A stretch of 64,000 bases of DNA from Sipunculus nudus. Its lineage: Eukaryota; Annelida; Sipuncula; Golfingiida; Sipunculidae. Under the pieces are notes generated by a model that was not told where the DNA came from, searched no databases, and saw only the letters and a program-made list of their open reading frames with translations. Numbering within the stretch: the first letter of the stretch is position 1; each line of letters starts with the position of its first letter. Below, one piece after another: positions 21,854 through 33,287 of the stretch. Both the position numbers and the translations under genes were made by a program. Location: positions 372,001-436,000 of the forward strand of contig CM049314.1 of NCBI GenBank assembly GCA_026874595.1, in the 5' to 3' direction.

Positions 21854-22218
21854 CGTGACCATAAGTGGCGGCAGTATGTGATAGTAAATGTCGGCAGGGG
21901 CATTACACTTGACAGCTGGAGCCGTGTTCTATGGGTGTGCGATGGCCCATGAAGAAGACTTCTATTGTGTTGTTATCGTCTTCCTTTGATTGCTGCTTCG
22001 TAAGCTTCACAGACCAGCGCCAACCACCTGGTTGCCATGTGTCCTCAATGTAAACAACCTTTGCTGTTTTCCTTTCCCTAAGATATGTATGGTAGCCTGT
22101 TCACTTGTCCTTAGATTGTTTATTGTTGGTGTATTGAAGTAAAATAAAATGCCAGGTTTTCCTGCATATTGATTGTAAATTGAATAAAATCATACAAGAA
22201 CCAACCAATGTTCTATGA
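21854..22218 (+). other. Non-satellite insert with polyA-like signals (copy C)
   Basis: Close to 6189-6553 with a few substitutions. AATAAA signals are retained. No gene is recognised. Confidence 0.5.
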
Positions 22219-24072
22219 CCACTATTTCAGATTTGAGATCAGAACAATTGCTTTCTGCATAAACCACTATGACCAGATTTGATAAACTTTAAAGTGGTCT
22301 ATATTTTTTTCTGAAGAAGTTGAGCTATATGCTTGGAGATGCCAGCCAGTGGGTGTGAATGGATTGCAATGAAACCCAAGCCAGGTGATTGTGAAGAGTC
22401 TGGTGGAGATGAAGGGGGCCAAAACCTATTTGACTGTGTATAAGCATAAACTGGCCTGAAATCAGGTTTCTGGGGGCATGAAATTTTTGTTTGTGGGAAC
22501 AGGGTAATATTTTCTTGTTTCCATGTATATACACCCTAAACTGGGCCTAATGACACCAAAACCAGGTTTGTGGGACCATCAGTACAGATTTGAGGGGGGA
22601 AAATGGATTTTATCTGTATATCACTATGTTCACTGTGTCCAGATTTGGAAATTCAAACTGGTCCTAATTTTTTTTCTGATGGAGTTGAGCCAAATGCTTT
22701 GAGATACCAGCCAGTGGGTGTAAATGGATTGCAATGATACCAAACCAGGTGTGTGTGTTGAGTTTTGTGGAGATGAGGGGGGGCCAGAACCTATCTGACT
22801 GTGTATAAGCATAAACTGGCCTGAAATCAGGTTTCTGGGGGCTTGAAATTCTTGTTTGTGTCAACAGGGTAATATTATCTTGTTTCCCTGTATATACACC
22901 TTGAATATGGCCTAATGACACCTAAACCATGTTTTAGGGACCATCATTACAGATTTGAGGTAAAAAAAAATGGATTTTCCCTGTATATCACTATGTTCAC
23001 TGTGTCCAGATTTGGGAATTCAAACTGGCCCTAATTTTTTTTCTGAGGGAGTTGAGCCAAATGCTTGGTGATGCCAGCCAGTGGGTGTAAATGGATTGCA
23101 ATGATACCCAAACCAGGAGTGTGTGTTGAGTTTTGTGGATATGAAGGGGGCCAGAACCTATTTGACTGTGTATAAGCATAAACTGGCCTGAAATCAGGTT
23201 TCTGGGGGCATGAAATTTTTGTTTGTGGGAACAGGGTAATATTATCTTGTTTCCCTGTATATACACCCTAAACTGGGCCTAATGACACCAAAACCAGGTT
23301 TGTGGGACCATCAGTACAGATTTGAGGGGGGAAAATGGATTTTCTCTGTTTATCACTATGTTCACTGTGTCCAGATTTGGAAATTCAAACTGGCCCAAAT
23401 TTTTTTTTTTCTGAGGGAGTTGAGCCAAATGCTTGGTGATGCCAGCCAGTGGGTGTAAATGGATTGCAATGATACCCAAACCAGGAGTGTGTGTTGAGTT
23501 TTGTGGGGATGAGGGGGGCCAGAACCTATTTGACTGTGTGTAAGCATAAACTGGCCTGAAATCAGGTTTCTGGGGGCATGAAATTTTTGTTTGTGGGAAC
23601 AGGGTAATATTATCTTGTTTCCCTGTATATACACACTAAACTGGGCCTAATGACACCAAAACCAGGTTTGTGGGACCATCAGTACAGATTTGAGGGGAAA
23701 AAATGGATTTTTTCTGTATATCACTATGTCCACTGTGTCCAGATTTGGAAATTCAAACTGGCCCTAATTTTTTTTTCTGAGGGATTTGAACCAAATGCTT
23801 TGAGATTCCAGCCAGTGGGTGTAAATGGATTGCAATGATAGCCAAACCAGGTGTGTGTGATGAGTCTGGTGGAGATGAGGTGGTCCAAAACACTATTTGC
23901 CTGTGTATAATAAGCCATATACTGTCCTCAGCTGAAATCAGCTTTCTGGGGGCTTGAAATGTTTGCTGGTGGGAACAAGGTAATATTATCTTGTTATCAT
24001 GGATATACACCCTAAAATGGGTCTAAGAACACCAAATACATGCATGTTGGACCATGAGTACAGATTTGAGGT
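22219..24072 (+). repeat. ~365-bp tandem satellite (copy C)
   Basis: Five monomers plus a partial one. Small indels relative to A lie mainly in the poly-T runs and at ACCAAACCAGG near 22740. Monomer order is the same as in A, so the array was duplicated as a block and not re-amplified. Confidence 0.94.
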
Positions 24073-24307
24073 AACAAACTGTCTGTCTATAAATTAAAAA
24101 AAATCAAATATCAAACTGTTATAAACATGTATCAATATATTTAATAAAATCTCTTTTCATCCAATGAATTGCATCTTATTTTTTTAATAAATAAACCATG
24201 ATATTCAATTACATCCAGTAATAAAAAATAAAAATAAAATGAATAAAAGTTTTTTTGTTTTTGTTTTTTTTTTTTTGGGGGGGGGGTGTTTGTGTTTTTT
24301 TTTGCAG
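24073..24307 (+). repeat. AT-rich tract with T and G homopolymers (copy C)
   Basis: The G run is 10 long (24277-24286) against 16 in A and B. The T run and AG before the short ORF are kept. Confidence 0.85.
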
Positions 24308-24353
24308 TAAAATCCAGGCTTCTCTTTGGATCCCGGCGGTGGGCGAAGGTACA

Positions 24354-24518
24354 ATGGACACCACACAACATTTGAAAGAACATTTTTTTCTGCTGTTATT
24401 GGATGACCAAGTCTCTATGAATTTAAAAAAAAATATTTATTCCGTTATTCAAGATGACAGTGAAAATGACCCTATTTTTTCAATCATTCACCACTCTTTT
24501 CGAGCGTTCATCGAATAA
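24354..24518 (+). CDS. Candidate 54-aa short ORF (copy C)
   Basis: Same frame, ATG context and stop as in copy A, with tyrosine in place of phenylalanine at residue 29. One replacement and no internal silent change are too few to judge selection. Family unknown. Confidence 0.22.
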   Translation: MDTTQHLKEHFFLLLLDDQVSMNLKKNIYSVIQDDSENDPIFSIIHHSFRAFIE

Positions 24519-26103
24519 GAAAGAGCCCGTCCCACCGCATTTCCTGCGAGGGTTCGTTTCTTCAGAGTCCAAACAATCCTACAGGGGCGGGGTTTAGTCC
24601 ATCTCGTCTTAAATTTGTGTCCGGGGCACGGCAAACATTATGAAAGCGGACAAAAACTTTCATACGGCTGGTAAATGCGTTTATATGTAAACGCGGGGAA
24701 TTCCCGGACAATTCACGGAGAGATTTTATATGCAATGATACTTTTAATTACACGTTAAAATCATTTAAAATCTACCACTATATTACTCTAAAGACATTTA
24801 TTCACTGTTAAATTACCGAAATAATAACCAGCGCAAACAATGTGGGACTGCCACTAACACCAATCTGGATCACCAGCTAACATTGACTACCGATCTTACA
24901 TCAGACGAAAACGCTAAACACTATATATTTTTTCAACAGTTTACTGTGCAAACCGTAACAAAACCATGCAGGATATCAAATTTACAGGTTCTTAAGGAAA
25001 TATGATACAAAACATAAATTGTACCTTTGCTCACATTTAATAACATCATCATGATGAATTCTCCGCGAATTCAAGCTGTCCGCGTTATAGATGTATATGT
25101 ATTTATTAATGACAAAAATGGACATACAATTTTATGGATACCCGTATAATTGCGGTTTTCTGGACCGTCCCAGCCCACAGGTAGGATAATATGGATTCCC
25201 GACAATATTCTAATGACCGTTCCCTGAGCTGGAACGGGCTAAGAAGGTCCCTGTCATTTTTTTTAATTGTCAATTCCCAGGTTTTTCGGATAAAAAAAAT
25301 GGCCCAATCCTTCATTCAATCTCCAGCCTCTTCTGGCGTTCCGGGTTTAAAAAAGAGCCCGTCCCATGCCTATTTCAGCTAGGACTGCGAACTCTGGGGT
25401 CAAAACAACTCAACTACGGCTTGGGATTACCACCTTTCCTCTTAAATATCCATCGCGCCCGTGTCAAGTGTACCGTTATTATTCACAAACGTGCGGCAGG
25501 CACCAAAAAATTTGACAGCACCCCTTTCGGATGCCAGAATATATTTTTATATATAAAGTCCAAACCCACCACGGAACTAGGGACTCACAATTTTTTATCT
25601 TATTACTTACCATTTCAGACTCCTTAAAAATCACCGCTTTCCTTTTTTAACCAAAGATTCCAATTTTTTAACATATATTAAATTTCACATTACAGATAAC
25701 TTACACCAAGGGGACATTACAGTTAATCCGTGATGGGCAGGACTTCTTGGAATATTATAATTCCCGGACGCAGGCTGACCGACTGCCTTTTTCTTCAAGG
25801 ACAGCCCTAATTTAAGCCATCATCAGACTTGAAGATGTCCTCAGGCCGACCTATTTTTCCAGGAATGAAAGGTCACGTCTCCGTTACCCAGAGGTCGGGT
25901 CTCTGTCTAACACGAACGCGGCTTCGCTTGCATTTCGGCATTCTGGACGTTCAACTCTTCAAGTTTCTTTTTCAGTCCTTTTCTTATTTCCAGCACTCAA
26001 GAATAGGAGAACTGCCAAGGATTCAGTTGGACTTCCATTATTTTTATTTCTGTCCAAAAATGGATTATCCTGTATAGGATGGCTACTAATAATAACACTA
26101 TTA
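24519..26103 (+). other. Non-satellite segment (copy C)
   Basis: Diverged counterpart of 8857-10440. One T is lost from the run near 25790, which breaks the small frame that is open at 10065-10169. The 12-bp direct repeat reads GAGCCCGTCCCA at both ends here. No identifiable gene. Confidence 0.6.
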
Positions 26104-26307
26104 ATGTCTCTCTATCCGTCTGTCTGTCTGTCTCTCTGTCTGTCTCTCTGTCTACTCCTCTTTGACTTTTGAAAATCAGCAAGACCTTATTCATACGTGC
26201 TACTGTTTTCCCCATGATAGAGGTTTTTCATCTGATCAGATCCAAATGTTTCCTGTCTGTCTGCCTAGTAACTGTCCATCTATTTCGCTCTCTTATTTCC
26301 GGTAACT
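26104..26307 (+). repeat. TCTG/TCTC microsatellite and flank (copy C)
   Basis: One extra TCTG unit compared with copies A and B. Confidence 0.8.
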
Positions 26308-27550
26308 TCCGGCAAGCGTTCGACCTCAGGTCGTCTAGTCTGTTTGTTTGTTTGTTTGTTTGTCTGTCCAGTCTCTACAGGTCGCAATTTTCATCCCATC
26401 GCTTTCAAACTTTCACAGTTTGTGTAGAATCAAAAATGCAAGAAGCCTATTGTTTTTGGGCAATATAGGTCAAAGGTCAAGGTCAAGGTCATCAAAAGTT
26501 CCTAAAGTGCTCTTTTCTTCATATCTCCATTACTATTTGTCATAGCCACTTCAAACATGGCTCATTTTAATCGGCATTCCAAGGCCTTTCTTCTGATGTA
26601 TATGTTGCTGAAATCAACTGTTTCTATGGTTACACATTTTGGGGGAAATCTCATGATTTTCGAAAATAAAAGGCCTAATTTTTCTAACTTTGTCATTTTT
26701 AAAGCTAGAGAGTTCTAGTTTTTTGCATCATATAGTACTAAATAAGCTTTTTATCATACAAGTAAAAGTCTCGTAAAATCTCGCACCATTTCTCGTCAAA
26801 CGAGAATTTTCGAGATTTCATTAAATATGGCTTACAGGTCGCATTTTTTAAACTATGACTTTGAAAATGACATATTCTGTGTTGTTTAGAAATATCTCGA
26901 AATCAATTTTTCATTTTTTGGAAATAGCCACCAGGGGGCGTGGTACATGAAACACTGTAACATATCATTTTTCTGCAATATCTCAAAAAATATTAAACGT
27001 GACACCATTTTTTTGGTCGTATCTAAAACTAGGAACATTGGCTTATCCCTTCGCACATGTTGCTTTGTGCTGCCGTTACCATGGTTACCAAATTTTGGGG
27101 TAAAACTTGACAATCTGAAAATTCGGAGTTTTCCAGCTTCTATCTCTGTTGATATTTGCGATAGAAAGGTCTGGTTTTCGGCGTTAGACAGCATCCCTCT
27201 AGTTCTAAGCCATTCAATCGCAAGTCTCGTCATATCTCGCGCCGTTTCTCGTGAAACGAGAACACGTGACCATTCAAAGAAATGCCTATAATTCTGTCAT
27301 TTTTCACGCTACAGACACATGGCTTGCAGCGCCGGATAGCGGCTGACACTCGCAGTCACATTCAGGGGTCGCATTGTCAGTCTCGTCAAATCTCGCGCCG
27401 TGTTTCACCAAACCACGAAGTCACGTGCCGTCGCCGCAAGTGGCGGCAGGGTCCTTACGGTGGGCGGCCGGCGTGTGCAGCGGTGCGTGACGGCCTCTCC
27501 GGGCCCCATCTATGATCATACATGTTGGAGGCACAGTCACAACTTTATTG
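26308..27550 (+). repeat. 1269-type element with alternative head (copy C)
   Basis: Head hairpin CGACCT-C-AGGTCG is kept. The CTCF-like core is at 26928-26940. Length is 1243 bp, as in A. Confidence 0.92.
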
Positions 27551-28819
27551 CTTGCCGGAAATCTTCGATTTTCGCAAGCTGGTTGGTCAGTCGCGGATGT
27601 CTGTTTGTCTGTTTGTTTGTTTGTTTGTTTGTCTGTCCAGTCTCTACAGGTCGCAATTTTCATCCCATCGCTTTCAAACTTTCACAGTTTGTGTAGAATC
27701 AAAAATGCAAGAAGCCTATTGTTTTTGGGCAATATAGGTCAAAGGTCAAGGTCAAGGTCATCAAAAGTTCCTAAAGTGCTCTTTTCTTCATATCTCCATT
27801 ACTATTTGTCATAGCCACTTCAAACATGGCTCATTTTAATCGGCATTCCAAGGCCTTTCTTCTGATGTATATGTTGCTGAAATCAACTGTTTCTATGGTT
27901 ACACATTTTGGGGGAAATCTCATGATTTTCGAAAATAAAAGGCCTAATTTTTCTAACTTTGTCATTTTTAAAGCTAGAGAGTTCTAGTTTTTTGCATCAT
28001 ATAGTACTAAATAAGCTTTTTATCATACAAGTAAAAGTCTCGTAAAATCTCGCACCATTTCTCGTCAAACGAGAATTTTCGAGATTTCATTAAATATGGC
28101 TTACAGGTCGCATTTTTTAAACTATGACTTTGAAAATGACATATTCTGTGTTGTTTAGAAATATCTCGAAATCAATTTTTCATTTTTTGGAAATAGCCAC
28201 CAGGGGGCGTGGTACATGAAACACTGTAACATATCATTTTTCTGCAATATCTCAAAAAATATTAAACGTGACACCATTTTTTTGGTCGTATCTAAAACTA
28301 GGAACATTGGCTTATCCCTTCGCACATGTTGCTTTGTGCTGCCGTTACCATGGTTACCAAATTTTGGGGTAAAACTTGACAATCTGAAAATTCGGAGTTT
28401 TCCAGCTTCTATCTCTGTTGATATTTGCGATAGAAAGGTCTGGTTTTCGGCGTTAGACAGCATCCCTCTAGTTCTAAGCCATTCAATCGCAAGTCTCGTC
28501 ATATCTCGCGCCGTTTCTCGTGAAACGAGAACACGTGACCATTCAAAGAAATGCCTATAATTCTGTCATTTTTCACGCTACAGACACATGGCTTGCAGCG
28601 CCGGATAGCGGCTGACACTCGCAGTCACATTCAGGGGTCGCATTGTCAGTCTCGTCAAATCTCGCGCCGTGTTTCACCAAACCACGAAGTCACGTGCCGT
28701 CGCCGCAAGTGGCGGCAGGGTTCTTACGGTGGGCGGCCGGCGTGTGCAGCGGTGCGTGACGGCCTCTCCGGGCCCCATCTATGATCATACATGTTGGAGG
28801 CACAGTCACAACTTTATTG
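27551..28819 (+). repeat. 1269-bp element, complete
   Basis: Standard unit with the CTCF-like core at 28197-28209. One substitution in the GC-rich tail (GGGTTCTTACGG near 28720) is shared with the element before 38614. Confidence 0.95.
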
Positions 28820-28879
28820 CTTGCCGGAAATCTTCGATTTTCGCAAGCTGGTTGGTCAGTCGCGGATGTCTGTTTGTTG
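28820..28879 (+). repeat. 60-bp solo head module
   Basis: Head hairpin 28820-28847 followed directly by a variant head at 28880. Confidence 0.9.
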
Positions 28880-30153
28880 CTTGCCGGAATCAGAGATTTC
28901 GACAAGTATGTTGATCAGTTCCGTTTGTTTGTTTGTCTGTATGTCCCCGCTCTACAGGCCACAATTTTGCACCAATCGTCCTGAAACTTATAGATAGAGT
29001 GTATAATCGGTTCTTCTCGGAGCCTATTGTTTTTGGTCATGATCGGTCTAGGGTCAAGGTCAGGGTCACCAAAAAGCGCAAAAACGGTTTTTTCTTCATA
29101 CCTTCGTCAAAAATAGCCGTAGGCACCTAATCTGTAGCCCGTTTTATTTGCCACTGCATGGCCACTTCCAACACTGCAAAATTGCCTCATTTCGCTGTTA
29201 CCATGGTTACGCAATTTTGGGGAGAAATCATGGAATTTCGTGATATTTTTCAAATTTGCAGCAATTTTACTGATTCTGAGATATTTTATGTAACATAAGA
29301 ATATCTCGAAACGGGTTTTTCAGATTTTGGAAATGGCCGCCAGGGGGCGTTGCAGATGAAAAAACATGAAAATTGGTTTTGGTGCTATACCTCCAGAACT
29401 ATTAAACATTGGGCCATTTCCATCACAGCACCTTAAACTAGGGTCCATGGGCTTATTTTTGCGCATAGGTGCCAAAGTGCGCTATTGCCAGATTTCTCTA
29501 TTTTTGGGGTAAAACCTTTGAATTTTGAAAATGTGCAGTTTTCAGCTTCTAACTCTGTCAGTTTTTATGCTAGAGAGGTCAAAATCTTTGCATCTTGTAG
29601 CCCTTGGTGAGTTCTCGGTGATCCAACCAAAAATCTTGCAAAATCTCGCACCGTTTCTCGTCGAATGAGATTTCGCGATTTCACGGTGACATGCCCTATA
29701 GGCCACAGATATGCAGGCATCCTTTTGAAACTGATACATGTTACGTCATACACTAATATCTCGAAAGTAATTGTTCAGTTTTTGGAAAATTACCGCTAGG
29801 GGGCGCTGCACTGCAACCCCGTACCTACTATCATTGTTTAACCATATCTCCAAAAGTACACATTTTAGGTACATAAACTGTACACCATATGAATTGGCGT
29901 TTCATGGCCTTTCTGCCCATGGCCTCTTTTGTTTAATCATACACGGTCTCCACAAATTTTAGCAACTTTGTAAAAATTAAAACCCGCATGCACCAATACA
30001 TATGCCATCACGCATGCATGCACGCGTTTTAGTATGAAAGACAGACACGCTTTCCCGTGACTGCAAAAATTATAGCGTTCGCCGTATAAAATAAGTGACC
30101 ACAGGCACTCTTTGCGGGCCGGTTTGCCATTTCTGTCGCGTTATAGTTTATTG
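28880..30153 (+). repeat. Diverged element E1 (1274 bp)
   Basis: The head is a variant hairpin CTTGCCGGAATC-AGA-GATTTCGACAAG (28880-28906) with 10 Watson-Crick pairs, one G-T wobble and one mismatch. The body is strongly diverged but keeps the AGGTCA cluster (about 29045-29068), an X-box-like site (29197-29210) and two CTCF-like cores, CCGCCAGGGGGCG (29337-29349) and CCGCTAGGGGGCG (29793-29805). The GC-rich tail is absent. The last ~190 bp contain alternating purine-pyrimidine sequence (about 30010-30027) and a TATAAAATA at 30085-30093. Confidence 0.85.
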
Positions 30154-30204
30154 CTTGCCGGAATCAGAGATTTCGACAAGTATGTTGATCAGTTCCGTTT
30201 GTTG
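30154..30204 (+). repeat. 51-bp variant solo head
   Basis: Second copy of the AGA-loop head (30154-30180) without a body, directly followed by a TTC-loop head at 30205. Confidence 0.88.
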
Positions 30205-31473
30205 CTTGCCGGAAATCTTCGATTTTCGCAAGCATGTTGATCACCCGCGTATGTTTGTTTGTTTGTTTGTTTGTCTGTCTGTCTGTCTGTTTGTCTGTAT
30301 GTACACGCGCTACAGGCCACAGTTTTTAAGCAATCGCTCTGAAACTTATCCATAAACTGTAAGATCTGTTCTCCTCGGAGCCTATAGTTTTTGGTCATGA
30401 TCGGTCAAAGGTCAAGGTCAGGGTCACCAAAAAACCTTAAATCTTTATTTTCTTCATATCTTCGTCAATAATAATCGTTGCCGCATAATCTGTAGCTCAT
30501 TTTATTCCTCACTATGTTAGCTTTCCAAGTGCTGGCAAATTTTTCCGGTCAATGGTTACCATGGTAACGTATTTTTGGGGGAAATTCAGAAAATTCGAAA
30601 ATTTCCCTCCAAATTTCTCATTTTTTGAGTTAGAGAGGCCTAGTTTTTTGAATGCGTAGCATTTAATATGCTCTATGCGAAATTAATGTGAGTCTCGCAA
30701 AATCTCGTGCCATTTGTCGTCAAATGAGACTTTCCGAGATTTCATTAAATATGATTTACAGGTGGCAGTTTTACAGCTAAGGTTCTGAAAGTGACATATT
30801 TTCTGTTGTTCTGTTTTATCTCAAACTTGTTTTTTCATTTTTCGGAAATAGCCACCAGGGGGCGTGGTACTGGAAACACTGTAACATATCATTTTTCCGC
30901 AATATCTAAAAAAATATTAAGCATATAACAATTTTTTTTGTCGCATCTAAAACTAGGATCATTGCCTTATTCCTTCGTACATTTAGCCTTGTGCTGCCGT
31001 TACCATGGTGACCAAATTTTGGGGTAAAACTTGACAATCTGAAATACGGAGTGTTCCTGCTTCTGTCTCTGTCAATATTTGCGATAGAACGCTCTGGTTT
31101 TTGGCGTTAGATAGCATTAGTTTACTTCTTAGTCATTCAATAGAAAGGCTCGTCATATCTCGCACCGTTTCTCGTGAAACGAGAACACGAGACCATTCAA
31201 AGAAATGCCTATAATTCTGTCATTTTTTACGCTACAGACACACGGTTTGCAGCGTTGGATAGCGGCTGACACTCGCAGTCACATTCAGGGGTCACATTGT
31301 TAGTCTCGTCAAATCTCGCGCCGTTTTTCGCCAAACCACGAAGACCCGTGCCATCGCCGCAAGTGCCGGCAGGGTCCTTATGGTGGGCGGCCGGCGTGTG
31401 CAGCGGTGCGTGTCGGCCTTTCCGGGCCCTGTCTATTATCCTACATGTTGGAGGCACAGTCACAACTTTATTG
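30205..31473 (+). repeat. Chimeric element E2 (1269 bp)
   Basis: From the head to the CTCF-like core (30852-30864) it resembles the long variant, with a perfect X-box at 30555-30568. Beyond GAAACACTG near 30880 it resembles the 1269-type element, including GTAACATATC and the GC-rich tail, with an X-box-like GTTACCATGGTGAC at 30999-31012. Its first E-box is lost (CACGAG near 31186). It looks like a recombinant of the two element types. Confidence 0.82.
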
Positions 31474-32922
31474 CTTGCCGGAAATCTTCGATTTTCGCAA
31501 GCATGTTGATCACCCGCGTATGTTTGTTTGTTTGTTTGTTTGTTTGTTTGTCTGTCTGTTTGTCTGTATGTACACGCGCTAGAGGCCACAGTTTTTAAGC
31601 AATCGCTCTGAAACTTATGCATCAAGTGTAAGATTGGTTCTCCTCGGAGCCTATTGTTTTTGGTCATGATCGGTCAAAGGTCAAGGTCAGGGTCACCAAA
31701 AAACCTAAAATCTTTATTTTCTTCATATGTTCGTCAATAATAATCGTAGCCGCATAATCTGTAGCTCATTTTATTCCTCACTATGTTAGCTTTCCAAGTG
31801 CTGGCAAATTTTTCCGGTCAATGGTTACCATGGTAACGTATTTTTGGGGGAAATTCAGAAAATTCGAAAATTTCCCTCCAAATTTCTCATTATTCAAGTT
31901 AGAGAGGTCTAGTTTTTTGTATTGCGTAGCATTTGATATGCTCTATGCGAAATTAATGTAAGTCTCGCAAAATCTCGTGCCATTTGTCGTCAAATGAGAC
32001 TTTTCGAGATTTCATTAAATACGATTTACAGGTGGCAGTTTTACAGCTAAGGTTCTGAAAGTGACATATTTTCTGTTGTTCTGTATTATCTCGAACTTGT
32101 TTTTTCATTTTTTGAAATTAGCCACCAGGGGGCGTGGTACTGGAAACACTGCAACTTACCATTTTTCTGCAATACCAAAAAAAATATTAAACGTGGCACA
32201 ATGTTTACTGTCTTATCTGAAACTAGGATCGTCGGCTTATTCCTGCCTACATGTAGCTTTGCGCTGCTGTTACCATGGTAAGCAAGTTTTGGGGTAAAAC
32301 TTGGCAATCTGAAAATAATAAGTTTTTTGCTTCTATCTCTGTTAATATTTATACTACAAGTGTCTAGTTTTCTGCATGAGGTAGCATTCCCTTCCCACTA
32401 ATGCAGTTAATTGCAAGTCTCGTAGAATCTCGCTCTGTTTTCCGTCAAACGAGAAATTACGAGATTTCACAGAAATGCATATAACTTGGTCACCTTTTCG
32501 GCTAAAGAGGAGCAGTTTTCAGCATTTTGTTGCGTTTTGGGAGCTTAACAAGATAATAACTTATATCTCGCCACATCTCGTACCATCTCCCGCCAAATGA
32601 GAATATTCGAGAATTCGAACAAATGTCTATATCTCTGTCATTTGAATGCCAGAGATTTTATTTTTCTATTGTTCAAGATTCACTTGACTAGTTTGAAGTG
32701 ACAAAATTGAATATCTCGTCATATCTCGCATCATTTCTTGTCAAACGAGAACATGGGACCATTCAAAGATACGCCTATAATTCTGTTATTTTAATGCTGA
32801 AGACCTTTAGTTTTCAGCATTCGATAGCGTCTAACACTCTCGGTCACATTATGTGTTTATATTGTAAGTTTCGTCAAATCTGGGATCGTTTTTTCTTCAA
32901 ATAAAAAAGTACATCCTATTGC
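31474..32922 (+). repeat. Long element variant (copy D)
   Basis: Head hairpin 31474-31501. X-box palindrome 31824-31837 is intact; the second (near 32279) has lost its last base match (GGTAAG). The CTCF-like core is at 32122-32134. Confidence 0.9.
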
Positions 32923-33287
32923 CGTGACCATAAGTGGCGGCAGTATGTGATAGTAAATGTCGGCAGGGGCATTACACTTGACAGTTGGAGCCGTGTTCTA
33001 TGGGTGTGCGATGGCCCATGAAGAAGACTTCTATTGTGTTGTTATCGTCTTCCTTTGATTGCTGCTTCGTAAGCTTCACAGACCAGCGCCAACCACCTGG
33101 TTGCCATGTGTCCTCAATGTAAACAACCTTTGCTGTTTTCCTTTCCCTAAGATATGTATGGTAGCCTGTTCACTTGTCCTTAGATTGTTTATTGTTGGTG
33201 TATTGAAGTAAAATAAAATGCCAGGTTTTCCTGCAAATTGATTGTAAATTGAATAAAATCATACAAGAACCAACCAATGTTCTATGA
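32923..33287 (+). other. Non-satellite insert with polyA-like signals (copy D)
   Basis: Counterpart of 6189-6553. No gene is recognised. Confidence 0.5.

Larger units (their letters stand above)
20353..28819 (+). repeat. Higher-order repeat copy C
   Basis: A diverged copy. The first 7198 bp (20353-27550) correspond to copy A without its leading 1269-bp element. A 1269-bp element follows at 27551-28819. It shares indels and substitutions with copy D (G10 homopolymer, a short deletion before AAGCTGTCCGCG near 25072, the F to Y change in the short ORF) that A and B lack. Confidence 0.93.
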
